Positions 61,861-64,000 of a stretch of DNA of 64,000 nt are shown in pieces. The translations under genes and the position numbers were made by a program. Source of the DNA: Sisyra terminalis (lineage: Eukaryota; Arthropoda; Insecta; Neuroptera; Sisyridae); the NCBI GenBank assembly GCA_958496175.1, contig OY292277.1, forward strand, positions 38,885,050-38,949,049, in the 5' to 3' direction. The notes under the pieces are model-generated. The model was given only the letters and a program-made list of their open reading frames with translations, had not been told where the DNA came from and searched no databases. Within the stretch, counting starts at the first letter, position 1; each line of letters starts with the position of its first letter.

Positions 61861-64000
61861 ACAAAGGTTTACCTTATGCATCCATCAGATTCCCTTATTG
61901 TCCTGGAGTATATTACGAATTTGAAGAAAAAAAGGCACAGGATTTATCTTTAATGAAAAAATTAAACAAAAAGAAGTAGCAAACATAAGCCGATTTCATT
62001 AATCATAAAGCTTCATCCACAGAAATTATTAAAACAAATAAAGCCGAATTTCTGTAAGTCTAATTTTCTATTGTCTCTTTCCTCTTTATTTATTTATTTA
62101 TTTTTCTTAAAACTATATATTTTGAGAAGCTCATTTTATTTATAATTTATTTGTATAATATATATTTTTTAACTTTCAACAAAATAAAGAAGCACGAAAG
62201 ACATTCAAAAATGATCACTTTAAAGTTTGGTGTAGAATTTAGATCATAAGAAATTACTCTGAAAATTCCAGTTCTTTTCAAAAATTCCCTAGATATTTAT
62301 AACCCCGTTGAATCGAACATATGAGAACAAATTCAACACATAAAACATATATTTTTACCATTCCTGTTTGAAAGATTGAAGGCAATGTGTCCCATACTTG
62401 GCGTCCCATTCCCATTTTAATCCCGTTACAGCCGCGACAGCATCTATTGTTGGACGGTTTTAAAAAGTTTTCTTATTTCTTTTTAATTTCTTTTTATATT
62501 TTCTCGAGAGTCACAAAACTTGTACTCTCCCGTATACTATAAGTTAGTGCAGGTGGTTGAAAATAGCTTTTCCATCCTCTTATTTCCTTCTCCGACCCCT
62601 GTTCGTCACGACAATTTTATTAGTATTACTATTATTTTTCTTGTTGTTACTGTTGCTACTATTATATAGACTTTTCAACTTCTATTCGTCTTGTCTTTTT
62701 TCTTGTTAATATTACTCATAAAAGTGATATGAAGTAAAAAGGATTGGATCTACGTGAACGTATAAAAAGGCACTACATTTCAATTTCAATAAAATGGATG
62801 TTACACCGTCATATGTTATACTATCTTTGTATATCCAACAAATATTATTTATCCTATTTACGTCATAATTTGGGGGTTTCTTAAGCCCCTTGAGCCATTT
62901 TCTTTTAATATACATAAGAGTGGGTATTAAATAACTCCCGGTTCTTGTCGTAAAAAATTCAAGACATTTTAAATTCATAAAAGACACCGTAAAAAGCTTT
63001 TTTTGTTTCTATTATTTTTTTCACCCCCGAAAATAACTTCAAGAACTACATTTTTAAGATTTGAAAACGTAAAATCGGCCGATAAAATTAAATAAAGAAG
63101 TTATCGATTCTACTATTACATTGCTTATAGCATGCTTTTTAAAATGCTTATTTTCGTATTAAATTATCAACGCAAACATATTTTAAAACTTGAAAAGTTT
63201 CATAAGTACTCTGGAAATCAAAGTCATTTAAATAAATTAATTGGTGTATAAATATATTGATACAAGAAACCCCAATGAAGAGTTGAAATGAAAAAAATAG
63301 TCATGGAGGGTCATTTACTACATCTATTGGGTCAAATAGAGAGTAAAGTAATATAGCCGATGTTTCGATTGTCGAAAGGTGTAGAAGTTCTAATTTCGTT
63401 TTTGTAAAAATTGACTTTAGATCAGAAGTTTTTGTAATACTAATTTAGCAGTTTTAAAATTTCACTCTTGTTTTAGTAGCCTCATAGAATATTTTGTTTT
63501 TAAAGTTTCAAGAAACGTCTCCCTGTAATATTAGTACAGATGAGTTTAGTACGTAAATGCAGGATAGTTTGAACATAAGAGCGGTTCAATTCCATTTAAC
63601 GTCGAAACTAGTTCAAATAAATAATCGACAAATAATAATTGGCATTACATGTAAAATAGTCTTACTAACAGTGGTAAGTACTAAAGGCTTAGTATTGAAA
63701 ACCGACTAGTAGGCGGGCTAAAAACATGGCTACATATTGTGTGCAACTAAGAGTTATCCATTATATTAGATTAAGTAAGTGTAATTATTTTAATATATTT
63801 ATGTTTTTTTTAAAAGATATTTTCCATTGAGTTGGATCAAATTCAGTTCAGAAAAATTATTACAAATGCTGAAAAAATTCTTATAGCTGGACATTTAATT
63901 TATGGGACTAAAATATTGAAAATAAAAACAGTGATATTGTTAGTTTTACAGCACTTTCTTTACAAAGTTCTATAAGAGAACTACTTCACAAAATTCAAGG
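61861..64000. other. AT-rich sequence, no gene found
   Basis: A TTTATTTATTTATTTA run lies near 62090-62105. A less AT-rich part at 62370-62460 has no convincing splice-bounded frame. No RNA gene was recognised up to the window end. Confidence 0.4.

Overview
This window is AT-rich animal nuclear DNA and almost certainly comes from an insect. The exons are short and separated by introns of 5-12 kb, intergenic sequence is littered with decayed transposons, and no bacterial-style gene clusters exist. The best recognised gene is a secreted class 2 semaphorin (Sema-2a type) on the minus strand. Four consecutive exons (33536-33449, 21543-21492, 16125-16063, 5545-5438) join in perfect phase and encode the start of the sema domain, up to a CGTNAHNPKD motif. 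The signal-peptide exon lies right of 33536 and was not identified. The rest of the sema domain, the PSI domain and the Ig domain must lie left of position 1.

A second gene runs on the plus strand and is interleaved with the semaphorin. Its exons at 16240-16601 and 16663-16849 encode a cysteine-rich protein with repeated C-x2-[PA]-[DG]-C-[PH] motifs. An exon-like block at 32054-32172 has splice sites and phase that fit as its third exon, and a possible terminal exon lies at 33049-33079. If so, the semaphorin exon at 21492-21543 sits inside the 15-kb intron of this antisense gene, and the two transcription units interdigitate. I do not recognise the cysteine-rich protein.

Everything else is intron or flank carrying transposon remains. 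There are six copies of one tRNA-derived SINE (one locus holds two copies, tail to tail) and at least six LINE fragments: Jockey-like RT ends near 51.9 and 61.3 kb, RNase H pieces near 24.4 and 43.1 kb, and RTE/BovB-like tails near 35.1 and 39.2 kb. The 35-kb LINE looks 5'-inverted. Other elements are a 915-bp TA-flanked pogo-like element with a C-terminal zinc-finger remnant, a Helitron Pif1 helicase fragment, a hAT-type MITE, a long hairpin MITE, and an element with TTTCGGC-rich inverted ends.

The most unusual pattern is a family of inverted-repeat elements (6.5-8.9, 9.5-9.95, 19.9-20.3, 31.1-31.3 and 43.8-44.0 kb). Their arms carry a CTGANGA - short stem - GAAAC motif matching the core of hammerhead ribozymes, as known from Penelope-like retroelements and related small repeats. 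The 35-64 kb half contains no exon I could confirm, only repeats, AT-rich unique DNA and one GC-richer island at 59.7-60.2 kb that might be a promoter or 5' exon.
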